From contig NZ_GL397067.1 in NCBI RefSeq assembly GCF_000146325.1, positions 1,634,860 through 1,698,859 of the forward strand: a DNA stretch of 64,000 bases, written 5' to 3'. Positions 34,883-42,477 of the stretch are shown here, piece by piece. Both the position numbers and the translations under genes were made by a program. The DNA is from Pediococcus acidilactici DSM 20284 (GTDB taxonomy: Bacteria; Bacillota; Bacilli; Lactobacillales; Lactobacillaceae). The notes below the pieces were generated by a model, which worked only from the letters and a program-made list of their open reading frames with translations, did no database searches and was not told the origin of the DNA. Position 1 is the first letter of the stretch. The number at the start of each line of letters is the position of its first letter.

Positions 34883-35878
34883 CTAGTAATCTAAAGCTCG
34901 ATAGTAGCGCCGAATATCCATTGGATGACGATTGATATGTTCAATATTTACATCAATACGGTTGTTAATTGCATGGAAGACAAATGGTGACAGGGTGCCC
35001 CGGAATTTTTCTGAAAACCCTGGTAAATCATAGTCTTTAGTATCAATAATTGTGTAATTTCCACAAATTTCGGGTAGGAATTTAGCAACTCGCTCACTAA
35101 GCGAACGTTGACTATCTTCCCCAACATAAACTGTAACTGGCGTATCTCGGTCAACCACTTCAAACATTCCGTGGAAAAATTCAGCAGCTTCAACGGCACG
35201 AGTCCGAATCCAATGTTGTTCTTCCCAGTAACACATTGCGTATGAGTAAGTTGCGCCCCATTGGTTACCAGCTCCAACAAAGTAATGAATGTCATCATCA
35301 TGATGTTGTTGCGCAAATTCTTGAGCAAATTTGTCCGCACCTTCTTCAATATTCGCAATATCTTCAGCAAAGTGTTGGTCCATTTCACTATAAAATTCTT
35401 CATATTCCGGAAATTCACCTTTAAGATACATTAAACGATCCGCAACCATGAAGAATTTAAGCTGCTCATTTTCTGGATACGAAATACAATGGGTTACTAA
35501 ACTTGCTAAATCAGCTTCAGCCCTATCAATAAAACCTAGGATAGTCGCTCCCGCTGCTTTAATTTGTTTTACTGCGTCAACCACTTCCTTAGTATTACCA
35601 GTAACTGAAGAAGTGATTACTAAAGTTTGGTCAGTAATTCGGCGATTCCCGGTCGTTAGGTATTCAGCTGCATTTTGGTAAAATGTTTCAATTTCCGATT
35701 TTTCTTTCATATGAACTACTGCTTGCATTGAGGATGCATAGGTACCACCAATCCCTAACCAGCAAACGTTACGATAGCCTTGATCAGCAATTTGGTCTAT
35801 TAATTGATTGATTTCACTCCGTAATTTAAGTGCACCTTGCATACCTGCGACTAATTGTTGTTTGTTAAATTTTCTCAT
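34883..35878 (-). CDS. SIS-domain sugar-phosphate deglycase/isomerase, FrlB-like
   Basis: A 331-residue protein with two SIS domains. The first has CWLGIGGTYASSMQAVVHMK and VITSSVTGNTKEVVDAVKQ; the second has YFVGAGNQWGATYSYAM and AVEAAEFFHGMFEVVD. The EFFHG segment and overall layout resemble fructosamine 6-phosphate deglycases (FrlB, GfrE/GfrF), which split phosphorylated Amadori products into glucose 6-phosphate and an amine. The substrate is inferred from family and operon context. Starts 24 bases after the preceding SIS gene. Confidence 0.75.
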   Translation of the reverse strand: MRKFNKQQLVAGMQGALKLRSEINQLIDQIADQGYRNVCWLGIGGTYASSMQAVVHMKEKSEIETFYQNAAEYLTTGNRRITDQTLVITSSVTGNTKEVVDAVKQIKAAGATILGFIDRAEADLASLVTHCISYPENEQLKFFMVADRLMYLKGEFPEYEEFYSEMDQHFAEDIANIEEGADKFAQEFAQQHHDDDIHYFVGAGNQWGATYSYAMCYWEEQHWIRTRAVEAAEFFHGMFEVVDRDTPVTVYVGEDSQRSLSERVAKFLPEICGNYTIIDTKDYDLPGFSEKFRGTLSPFVFHAINNRIDVNIEHINRHPMDIRRYYRALDY

Positions 35879-35902
35879 GATGTTCTCTCCTTTATTGTTT
35901 AA

Positions 35903-36979
35903 TTAGATTTTAGAAGCTGTAATTTGATCAAAATCTGGATAAGCCGAATGTTCTAAATCAACTCCCTTAATTTGGGAAAGTCGATAGGCCATTAAATGGA
36001 TTGGCACGGTTAAAAATAATGCCGCCAGTAGTTCATTAGTTGCTATTTCAAAAGCTAAATCTCCGGTTGTCAAAGTACTCAAATTAACTTGGTTCGCATA
36101 AATTGTGTAAACATGGTTGACATGTTGTTTTAAGAATTTCCTTAATAACTGTGCACGATCAGCTAATTTACCATTCGGCTCTATGAAAACTATTATGTCT
36201 TCAGAGTGAAGTCCTAAATATGGACCATGCATATATTCTTCAAGTTCTTTTCCCCAAGCATTATTCCGTACTGCTTCAGTAAATTTGGTTTCTCCCTCAC
36301 GAGCGACACCGTAAGCTGCACCATAACCGATAAAAGTAATTCTTTGCGCATTACTAAAGTCATCCACATGCTTTTCAACCCACTGATCGCTTTGTTTAAT
36401 AACCTGTGGCAATTTTTTCGTGATTTCTTGAATAAGTTGCCAATACTTCTCATCCTCTTCAGCCGATATTTTCCCAAATTTTTTCGAAAGCACTAGCGCA
36501 ATTAAGATTAAATCTAAAATAGTCACACTATATCCTGCACTAACGTATGGCATTTCTTCCACCGGCATTCCCATTTCAAGAACCCGGTTGCTAACTCGTG
36601 CCAATGGGCTATCCTTTTCACTAGTTAAGGCGACGACCATTTTTTGATTCTTTTGCAACCGTTCAACTAGCTTAACTACTGAATAACTATGCCCCCCTTG
36701 AGAAATTGCTAAACAAAGGGTGTCGTTTTCAATATTCATTAAATAATTTTCTGATATTGAAGGCTCTTCAACTTGAATAGGCATTCCTAGAATTTTGCTC
36801 ATCAGTGGTAATGCACCAAAGGCCGCATTTGAACTAGAGCCCGTTGCATATATCATTACTCGCTTAAACTTACTTAAGTCCCACTGATTAAGCGGTTTCA
36901 AAAATAACTTTTCAACATTATCAAGAACTTGTTGATACAGCTTTGGTTCCAAATGCACATAATCATTAATCGATTTCAC
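35903..36979 (-). CDS. SIS-domain sugar-phosphate deglycase/isomerase, second paralogue
   Basis: A 358-residue double-SIS protein only distantly related to its neighbour. SIS 1 has IYATGSSSNAAFGALPLM and LAISQGGHSYSVVKLVERL; SIS 2 has TFIGYGAAYGVAREGETKFTEA and EEYMHGPYLGLHSED. The GxxHGP motif corresponds to the catalytic region of GlmS-isomerase/FrlB relatives. Two non-identical SIS enzymes next to a mannose-type PTS is the arrangement of the Salmonella gfr operon (glucoselysine and fructoselysine). Function here is inferred. Confidence 0.72.
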   Translation of the reverse strand: MKSINDYVHLEPKLYQQVLDNVEKLFLKPLNQWDLSKFKRVMIYATGSSSNAAFGALPLMSKILGMPIQVEEPSISENYLMNIENDTLCLAISQGGHSYSVVKLVERLQKNQKMVVALTSEKDSPLARVSNRVLEMGMPVEEMPYVSAGYSVTILDLILIALVLSKKFGKISAEEDEKYWQLIQEITKKLPQVIKQSDQWVEKHVDDFSNAQRITFIGYGAAYGVAREGETKFTEAVRNNAWGKELEEYMHGPYLGLHSEDIIVFIEPNGKLADRAQLLRKFLKQHVNHVYTIYANQVNLSTLTTGDLAFEIATNELLAALFLTVPIHLMAYRLSQIKGVDLEHSAYPDFDQITASKI

Positions 36980-37000
36980 TATCTTGCTCCTCTCTATTTA

Positions 37001-37822
37001 CTAACCAAGTAATCCACTCCAAGCACCAAAAATTCCGATTGCCGCAATCAATAACAAAATGTACTGTGCTTTCCATCCTTTTTTATCAAGCCAAAAAATA
37101 AATAGCGTAAATAATAACGGCAATATTCCTGGTACGATGCCATCAAAAATCTTTTGTACGGAAGTGGCATCCGCCCCTGTCCCAATTTTCATTGGCATTT
37201 TCAAAGTTACCATTGTAGCAACCATGGCTCCAACCACCCCGAGGCCTAAAACAGAAGCACCATACGTTAACTTATCCATCAATCCCGTTTTTTGCACCCG
37301 GTCAATAAATGACGCTCCAATGTTATATCCAATAAACAAGCCATAATATCGTGCAATGATTGCCGGAATGTTAAAAATCAGAAGAAAGAGTAACGGTCCT
37401 AATATATTTCCCTGGAAAGCTAACGAGGTTCCGATCCCGGTAGCAATAACTCTTAGAGTGCCCCAGAAAAATGAATCTCCAATCCCGCTTAACGGTCCCA
37501 TCAAAGCAATTTTAATGTTATTAATGGAATCTTCATCAAAGTCGTCATTTAACGCATTTTGTTCTTCCATTGCGATCGAAATGCCTAGCGGAAAAGTACT
37601 TAACCATGGAGTAACGTTGAAAAATTCCAAGTGTCGCTTAAACGAACTTTTTAACTTGTCTTCTCTGTTTTGATAAATTTTCTTAAGAGCTGGAGTCATC
37701 GCATAAGAATATCCTAAGTTAGATTGTCGTTCGTAATTCCAAGCCCATTCCATGGTAAACGACCGCCAAAAGGTTGCCATTAGATCTTTTTTAGTAAGTA
37801 ACTTAGAACTCTTCATCTTCAT
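37001..37822 (-). CDS. PTS system mannose-family EIID component
   Basis: A 273-residue membrane subunit. It has the EIID features TKKDLMATFWRSFTMEWAWN at the N-terminus, SIAMEEQNALNDDFDEDSIN, MGPLSGIGDSFFWGTLRVI in the middle and one or two C-terminal helices. EIID pairs with EIIC to move the sugar. The ATG at 37822 has GGAGG eight bases upstream and overlaps the end of EIIC by 20 bases. A longer frame to 37867 runs over the EIIC gene and is excluded. Confidence 0.92.
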   Translation of the reverse strand: MKMKSSKLLTKKDLMATFWRSFTMEWAWNYERQSNLGYSYAMTPALKKIYQNREDKLKSSFKRHLEFFNVTPWLSTFPLGISIAMEEQNALNDDFDEDSINNIKIALMGPLSGIGDSFFWGTLRVIATGIGTSLAFQGNILGPLLFLLIFNIPAIIARYYGLFIGYNIGASFIDRVQKTGLMDKLTYGASVLGLGVVGAMVATMVTLKMPMKIGTGADATSVQKIFDGIVPGILPLLFTLFIFWLDKKGWKAQYILLLIAAIGIFGAWSGLLG

Positions 37823-38633
37823 AATCGATTCCTCCATTTTGCCCACTATTCGTAGTTGAATTTCCACTTACAGCTGCTGGTTCAGCATGAAATTTATCTT
37901 TAAATGCTGAGTAACCCGTTAAAATCAAAGCTAAACATGCTCCGAAAATTGCGACGCCGGTAACTGGAATCTTCATATATACAGCCAGTGCAAACCCTAA
38001 AATAAAGAACGTAATGTTGTTTTTGTTGACCATCATCTTCAAAAGTAACGCAAAACCATAAGCCGGTAGGAGCCCCGTTGCAATACCTAAACCATTAATA
38101 ATGAACTGTGGGATTACCGCTAAGAATGATTTAATTACCGGGCTACCCAGCAAATAGGAAACTCCTACAACTAATCCAATTGGTAAGTTAATTGAAAAAA
38201 ATCCTCCAAGAAGATTCATTCGATCGAGTCCCTTGCTATTGCCTTGTTCCGCGTAATGATCTGCTTTATGCACAAAGTACGGCAAAATAAAGATAAAGCA
38301 CAGATTTTTAATTACTAGCACTAACGAAGCAATTGGGATTCCTAACGTTAAAGCAACCGCCGTACTTTTACCAGCTCCGATTGCAAATGCAGTTCCCAAT
38401 ACGCTTCCTGAAATAATTTCTGGTGGAATCGATGCTCCGATTGAAAAGGAACCTACAAAAGCTAGCTCTAGAGTTGCTCCCATAATAATTCCTTGTTGCA
38501 CATTACCCATGATTAGACCAGCTAACGTACACATTACTAACGGACGAGAAAGCATGGACGAACCTAAGAAATACTCTCCGTTCCCCAACATAGCAATCAA
38601 GGCTAGCAGTAAGGCTGTTAAATAGGCACTCAT
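37803..38633 (-). CDS. PTS system mannose-family EIIC component
   Basis: A 276-residue integral membrane permease with the EIIC pattern GNVQQGIIMGATLELAFVGS and FSIGASIPPEIISGSVLGTA. The C-terminus carries an acidic, Ser/Asn-rich tail ending YEDEEF. With EIID it forms the translocation channel. It lies 16 bases downstream of EIIB. Confidence 0.92.
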   Translation of the reverse strand: MSAYLTALLLALIAMLGNGEYFLGSSMLSRPLVMCTLAGLIMGNVQQGIIMGATLELAFVGSFSIGASIPPEIISGSVLGTAFAIGAGKSTAVALTLGIPIASLVLVIKNLCFIFILPYFVHKADHYAEQGNSKGLDRMNLLGGFFSINLPIGLVVGVSYLLGSPVIKSFLAVIPQFIINGLGIATGLLPAYGFALLLKMMVNKNNITFFILGFALAVYMKIPVTGVAIFGACLALILTGYSAFKDKFHAEPAAVSGNSTTNSGQNGGIDYEDEEF

Positions 38634-38649
38634 TTTTACACCTCCATAA

Positions 38650-39123
38650 TTAATCTATTTTTTTGAATTCTTGCCGCTCTTCGCTAGGAACTTGTTGGAT
38701 ATAAACGTCTACACCACTTTGTTGTAGTTGAGTTAATTGTGCTCCCTCATCGTTAGTCAAATTAATTGTCTTAGAATAATTAATTGTTCCTTCGCGTGGC
38801 TTTGTACCTCCTAAGTTAAGCTCCCCAATCTTTCCGTCGGTTTCTTGAATTAGTTTGCTAGCGTCGGCAACTGATTCCACAACCACTAGCATTTTATATT
38901 TATCAGTGACGCCTGAATTAATTGCTTTAATGCTGTCTTCAATTGATTTCATCACCAACTTTGCATTATCTGGTTTCGCCAATCGAATTGCCGATTTACG
39001 AAAATCATCGCTAGCAACGGCGTCATTAGCCACCAAGATAGTGTTTGCTCCCAAACTGTTAAACCAAGAAACCGCTACTTGACCATGTAATAATCGATGA
39101 TCTACTCTAACAAGTTTTATCAT
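38650..39123 (-). CDS. PTS system mannose-family EIIB component
   Basis: A 157-residue cytoplasmic EIIB. Its N-terminus MIKLVRVDHRLLHGQV contains the phosphorylated His (about residue 13), as in sorbose/mannose EIIB. LNLGGTKPREGT near residue 105 is also conserved. It passes phosphate from EIIA to the incoming sugar. The ATG at 39123 follows GGGGGAA; an extra five codons upstream are not needed. First transport gene after the regulators. Confidence 0.92.
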   Translation of the reverse strand: MIKLVRVDHRLLHGQVAVSWFNSLGANTILVANDAVASDDFRKSAIRLAKPDNAKLVMKSIEDSIKAINSGVTDKYKMLVVVESVADASKLIQETDGKIGELNLGGTKPREGTINYSKTINLTNDEGAQLTQLQQSGVDVYIQQVPSEERQEFKKID

Positions 39124-39140
39124 TTTAAATTCCCCCACTT

Positions 39141-39833
39141 TTAATCAAAGTCTATTGAATATTTAGTATCTAAAGCGCTCTGTAATTTGTATTCAATGGC
39201 AACCACTCGTGCCCGATCGTCTAAAAAGGTATTAGTTATTTTAAAAACTGGAAAGTCAGTTGCCACTTCTAACTGTTTACAATCTTCATCAGTAGCTTCC
39301 GTTAATTGAAAATCTTGGTAAACATCCTGGACACTCATTTTGCCAGTGTTAACTGCTTCAATAATTGCGGTAACCTTTAATATCTCCGGATCAAAGCCGG
39401 GAAAATAATCCAGTGGCAAAATTAACTTTTCATACGTGCGTTCACCTTCGGAAAACACTAAAAAACTAAGATAATAAATCAATTCATTCTCTTTGATTCC
39501 AAAGATTTTTGAATAGTAAACCCCTGCCTTACGCAAGTAGCTTTCCTTAATCTGTGTTTTCTCAGGTTCTAGCCCAGTAGAAGTTTTAATAATTCCGGTC
39601 ATATCCAAAATGTTTTGCTTAGAAATTCCTGGGGCAACAAATAGTCCCACGCCTTTTTTACGCACAACTTGTTTTTCTTCAACTAGTTGTTCAACTGCCT
39701 TACGCACCGTTGTTCTACTAACTTGGTATATCTTTTGTAGTTCGCCTTCATTCGGTAAAACGCCACCCTTTTTATACACTCCGTTTTCAATTTTGCGTTT
39801 GATGTCAGCGTAAATTTCTTTAAATAGTGTCAT
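39141..39833 (-). CDS. GntR/HutC family transcriptional regulator (second of a pair)
   Basis: A 230-residue GntR regulator. The N-terminal winged HTH is MTLFKEIYADIKRKI...LPNEGELQKIYQVSRTTVRKAV; the C-terminal UTRA (HutC) effector domain has ELIYYLSFLVFSEG and ATDFPVFKITNTFLDD, which usually senses a sugar phosphate. GAGGAT lies upstream of the ATG, and the gene begins within two bases of the end of the preceding regulator. It sits directly upstream of the PTS genes and very probably controls them. Confidence 0.88.
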   Translation of the reverse strand: MTLFKEIYADIKRKIENGVYKKGGVLPNEGELQKIYQVSRTTVRKAVEQLVEEKQVVRKKGVGLFVAPGISKQNILDMTGIIKTSTGLEPEKTQIKESYLRKAGVYYSKIFGIKENELIYYLSFLVFSEGERTYEKLILPLDYFPGFDPEILKVTAIIEAVNTGKMSVQDVYQDFQLTEATDEDCKQLEVATDFPVFKITNTFLDDRARVVAIEYKLQSALDTKYSIDFD

Positions 39834-39834
39834 T

Positions 39835-40560
39835 TTATAAATCCTCTTGATAATCAAAAATATTCTTTGCCTTGAAGTGGTACTTGAAGTTACTCCCAAT
39901 AAGGTACTGAACCGTATGTTCAACTGGAACATCATTTTCTTCGTAGTTAAAACTGTCTACTTGATATAACGGTTTTCCCTCTTCCACTTGTAATGTGCGC
40001 CTTAAACTTTCGTCTGCTAACACACACGTGATAGTTTCATAGCCGTACGTGGGTTGAACCCCATAATTTTCTTTTAAGGCTTTATAAAGCGAATAGTTAT
40101 TAAAATCAAAATCCACTAACTTCTCGAAACGCTGCGCATCTAGATATGCAATTTCAAATGAAAACGGCTGGTTTTTGTACAAACGAAGTCGTTTAAGCTC
40201 TAACGTTCGCTTGGTAGTACTTTCAAAAAAGCTTTCTAAACTATTTGGTGTATTAATTACTTTTGCGGAAAGCTGTTGAATTTGTTCATTTGATTCTCCT
40301 AATTCACTACTTAACGGGCGCATTCCTAGCAAATTAACATCTATTTTCTTGTTAACCCGAATTCCTTGACGATTTTTAACCCGAATATCACCTTCTTTTT
40401 GTAATCTCGCTAACGCATATTTGACCGCGTTACGACTTACTTGTAATTTCTCCGCTAATTCTCTTTGCGATGGCAATTGATCGCCATCCTTCAATTCCAT
40501 AATCATTTCCCGAAGTAACTCTTCAGTAACGGTTGATGATGAAATATCTTTATACTCCAT
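39835..40560 (-). CDS. GntR/HutC family transcriptional regulator (first of a pair)
   Basis: A 241-residue GntR regulator with HTH (DQLPSQRELAEKLQVSRNAV) and a UTRA domain ending in VEHTVQYLIGSNFKYHFKA. It differs from the next gene throughout, so this is not a recent duplication. Two HutC regulators in series in front of one PTS operon suggest heterodimers or two inducers, perhaps matching the two SIS enzymes; that is inference. Confidence 0.88.
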   Translation of the reverse strand: MEYKDISSSTVTEELLREMIMELKDGDQLPSQRELAEKLQVSRNAVKYALARLQKEGDIRVKNRQGIRVNKKIDVNLLGMRPLSSELGESNEQIQQLSAKVINTPNSLESFFESTTKRTLELKRLRLYKNQPFSFEIAYLDAQRFEKLVDFDFNNYSLYKALKENYGVQPTYGYETITCVLADESLRRTLQVEEGKPLYQVDSFNYEENDVPVEHTVQYLIGSNFKYHFKAKNIFDYQEDL

Positions 40561-40628
40561 TGCAATACTCCCTTGGGACTTAAAATGCTGATTTTGTATT
40601 TATAAACTTGGTAAAAACCTTATTTTTT

Positions 40629-40697
40629 AACATGTCAAAGCATTCTAAGTAACATGTTAGTTTATTTTTGAGCCCACAGATAGTGTAAGCGCATTCA
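40629..40697 (-). promoter_or_regulatory. Control region of the GntR-PTS operon: operator-like repeats and cre-like site
   Basis: AACATGTT (40651-40658) and AACATGTC (40629-40636) lie 22 bp apart, two helical turns, and TTGACA (minus strand, 40633-40638) overlaps the second. TGAATGCGCTTACA on the minus strand (40684-40697) matches the CcpA cre consensus apart from one base. The roles are inferred from spacing and position. The -10 is not clear. Confidence 0.4.
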
Positions 40698-40727
40698 GAT
40701 AATAAGTCAACATTTTTTTCTAAAATA

Positions 40728-40764
40728 AAAAACAGTGTGGGCTCTTTCACCTCCACACTGCTTT
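40728..40764 (-). terminator. Terminator after the YjjG-like gene
   Basis: AGCAGTGTGG...CCACACTG stem with a T-run on the minus strand, about 110 bases after the stop. Confidence 0.7.
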
Positions 40765-40874
40765 TAAACTATTTAGTAATGAAAAAAATTCAAATTCTTG
40801 ATTCTTTAAGTTCCATTTTGCTGGACCCTTAATTTCGTAAGTTATCTCTTTTTATTTGTTGTTTCAAGCGAGTC

Positions 40875-41555
40875 TTACAACATTAATTCCCGCAACTGGT
40901 CATAAGAATGTGCCACCGCGGTTGGCTTGATTGGCGCATCCACCGCGATTTGTTGGGGATTATACCAAATGCTTTTGAACCCAGCTTGATTGGCCCCTAA
41001 AATGTCGGATTGCAACCGGTCGCCCACCATTGCGGTATTCTGGAAACTCATATCCGCATATTTATGCTTAATTGGCGCAAAGAAGCGTTCATCAGGTTTA
41101 GCATAACCAACGTCTTCTGAAATAAAGCAGTCGATAAAGTATTGGTCTAACTTGGAACCAGCGAGCCGACTCAACTGAGTCTTCTTAACCCCATTAGTTC
41201 CCACCATCAACCGAATTCCTGCCGATTTCAAATCCCGCAATAATGCTTGCGCGCCTTCAAATTGGTAGTAGCTAGTTGCCAATCGCTGGCGGTATTCCCG
41301 TTCAGCAGCGACCCCATCGCCATCCACTCCGAGTGCCGCAAAGGTTTTCGAAAACCGGGTTTTCAACACTTGATCCCGAGGTGCACCTTGCTCAATTGCT
41401 TCCCAGACCTGCTGGTTAATTTTTGTGTAGGTTGCCAATCCAGTCGTCAAATCTTGCACGCCATACTTACGTAAGACTTCGGTAGCTTTGATACGTTCAC
41501 CCTTCTTAAAGTCCAGTAAAGTATCGTCTAAATCAAAAATCGCGTATTTTAACAT
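40875..41555 (-). CDS. YjjG-type HAD nucleotidase
   Basis: A 226-residue HAD-IA phosphatase of the YjjG/YfnB group. Motif I is FDLDDTLLDF at the N-terminus, motif II VGTNGVKKTQ, the motif III Lys in GYAKPDERFF, and motif IV MVGDRLQSDILGA. YjjG hydrolyses dUMP, dTMP and non-canonical pyrimidine nucleotides. The ATG at 41555 has AAGGGG seven bases upstream; nine extra codons upstream are excluded. Confidence 0.85.
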   Translation of the reverse strand: MLKYAIFDLDDTLLDFKKGERIKATEVLRKYGVQDLTTGLATYTKINQQVWEAIEQGAPRDQVLKTRFSKTFAALGVDGDGVAAEREYRQRLATSYYQFEGAQALLRDLKSAGIRLMVGTNGVKKTQLSRLAGSKLDQYFIDCFISEDVGYAKPDERFFAPIKHKYADMSFQNTAMVGDRLQSDILGANQAGFKSIWYNPQQIAVDAPIKPTAVAHSYDQLRELML

Positions 41556-41613
41556 TCCGATACCCCTTAAATAATTTTTCATCTATCGTAACGGATTCTT
41601 TAACATTTAGCAA

Positions 41614-41690
41614 ACAAACGTTTGTGTAAATACTTTAAATTTACTATAATTGTTGATGCTGTTGAAATTATTAAACGTAATTACGTTTAA
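41614..41690 (+). promoter_or_regulatory. Promoter with two palindromes
   Basis: TTGTGT (41622-41627) and TATAAT (41645-41650) are 17 bases apart. ACAAACGTTTGT (41614-41625) overlaps the -35, and a perfect 20-bp palindrome TTAAACGTAATTACGTTTAA (41671-41690) follows the start of transcription. Both contain AAACGT half-sites, suggesting one dimeric regulator with two operators. Regulator unknown. Confidence 0.6.
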
Positions 41691-41717
41691 CGGGTTTATT
41701 ATGAACGGATATAAGAC

Positions 41718-42257
41718 ATGGCTAAAGCAAAGAAATTCAAACGTCCCAAAATCTTTTCTAAATCTAACTTAACCGTAGTTGTTTTGGCAATTCTGGGTTT
41801 TCAAACTTACCCTAATTTTACCAATCAACAATTAGATATTCATTCAAATACTGATTCCTATGGCAAGGAAAACGCCTCCAACGAGACCACCTTGATTGAA
41901 AATCAAATTGCGGATAGTTTTAACGGTCGCCTGCCTTTTCAAGTTAACTTTACGGACTCCCAGATTATCATTCGGGTCCCTAAGTTAAACTTGTTTGATT
42001 TCACCCAGCTTTACGCACCCAATATGGTCCATATTCTGAAGAAAATCCAGGGCGACACACTTCCCCGTTCGTTGAAGAAAATTCGGCTAAGCGTTGGCGA
42101 CCAAACCCAAGTTTTTTCAATCAGCGCAATTAAAGAGGCTAACTTTAGTACCGAAAAAATTAAGGAATTTAGCCAAGAACAATGGGGCCAAATTTCCAAA
42201 CAAACCTACCAAGATTACTACCAAAACTACGTCCTTCCCAAAATCACTCGTAAGTAG
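41718..42257 (+). CDS. Unrecognised membrane-anchored or exported protein
   Basis: A 179-residue protein I do not recognise. A very basic N-terminus (MAKAKKFKRPKIFSKS) is followed by one hydrophobic stretch, NLTVVVLAILGF, and then a hydrophilic region with Asn/Thr-rich SNTDSYGKENASNE. The remainder, with IENQIADSFNGRLPFQVNFT and PKLNLFDFTQLYAPNMV, looks like a folded extracytoplasmic domain. The topology is that of a signal-anchored protein with the bulk outside. There is no clear SD; the promoter just upstream carries two palindromes. It converges with the oleate hydratase gene. Confidence 0.6.
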   Translation: MAKAKKFKRPKIFSKSNLTVVVLAILGFQTYPNFTNQQLDIHSNTDSYGKENASNETTLIENQIADSFNGRLPFQVNFTDSQIIIRVPKLNLFDFTQLYAPNMVHILKKIQGDTLPRSLKKIRLSVGDQTQVFSISAIKEANFSTEKIKEFSQEQWGQISKQTYQDYYQNYVLPKITRK

Positions 42258-42314
42258 TAAAAGTACGCGTGACGGACTTGAAAACTTTACTAAGTCCTAA
42301 CCCAAAATGCTAAG

Positions 42315-42408
42315 AGCAGGACAAAAGTCGGGTAGTTTACAAGCATTAATAAAAAATCGATCGTTGCCTAAATTGGCATAACGATCGATTTTTTGTTAAG
42401 CGGAGCAG
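42315..42408 (+). repeat. Dispersed hairpin element, copy B
   Basis: The 5' flank GGACAAAAGTCGGGTAGTTT (from 42319) is identical to that of copy A over 20 bases, then AAGCATTAAT. The stem AAAAAATCGATCGTT pairs with AACGATCGATTTTTT around the loop GCCTAAATTGGCAT, and GTTAAGCGGAGC follows. It lies between the converging unknown gene and oleate hydratase and has T-runs both ways. Confidence 0.78.
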
Positions 42409-42477
42409 CTGATTTCGTTGACGCTTCATTAAAATCAAACACTCAAATCAACTTTTAGTATTATTAAATAGATAATT

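Noticed and set aside
34459-40560. Plain mannose/glucose PTS interpretation
   Set aside because: Standard mannose operons carry a fused EIIAB and no SIS enzymes; the two SIS genes and separate EIIA and EIIB argue for a modified-sugar pathway.
41614-41625. Palindrome ACAAACGTTTGT as a CcpA cre site
   Set aside because: It has the central CG but lacks the TG...CA ends of the cre consensus; better explained as an operator for another regulator.
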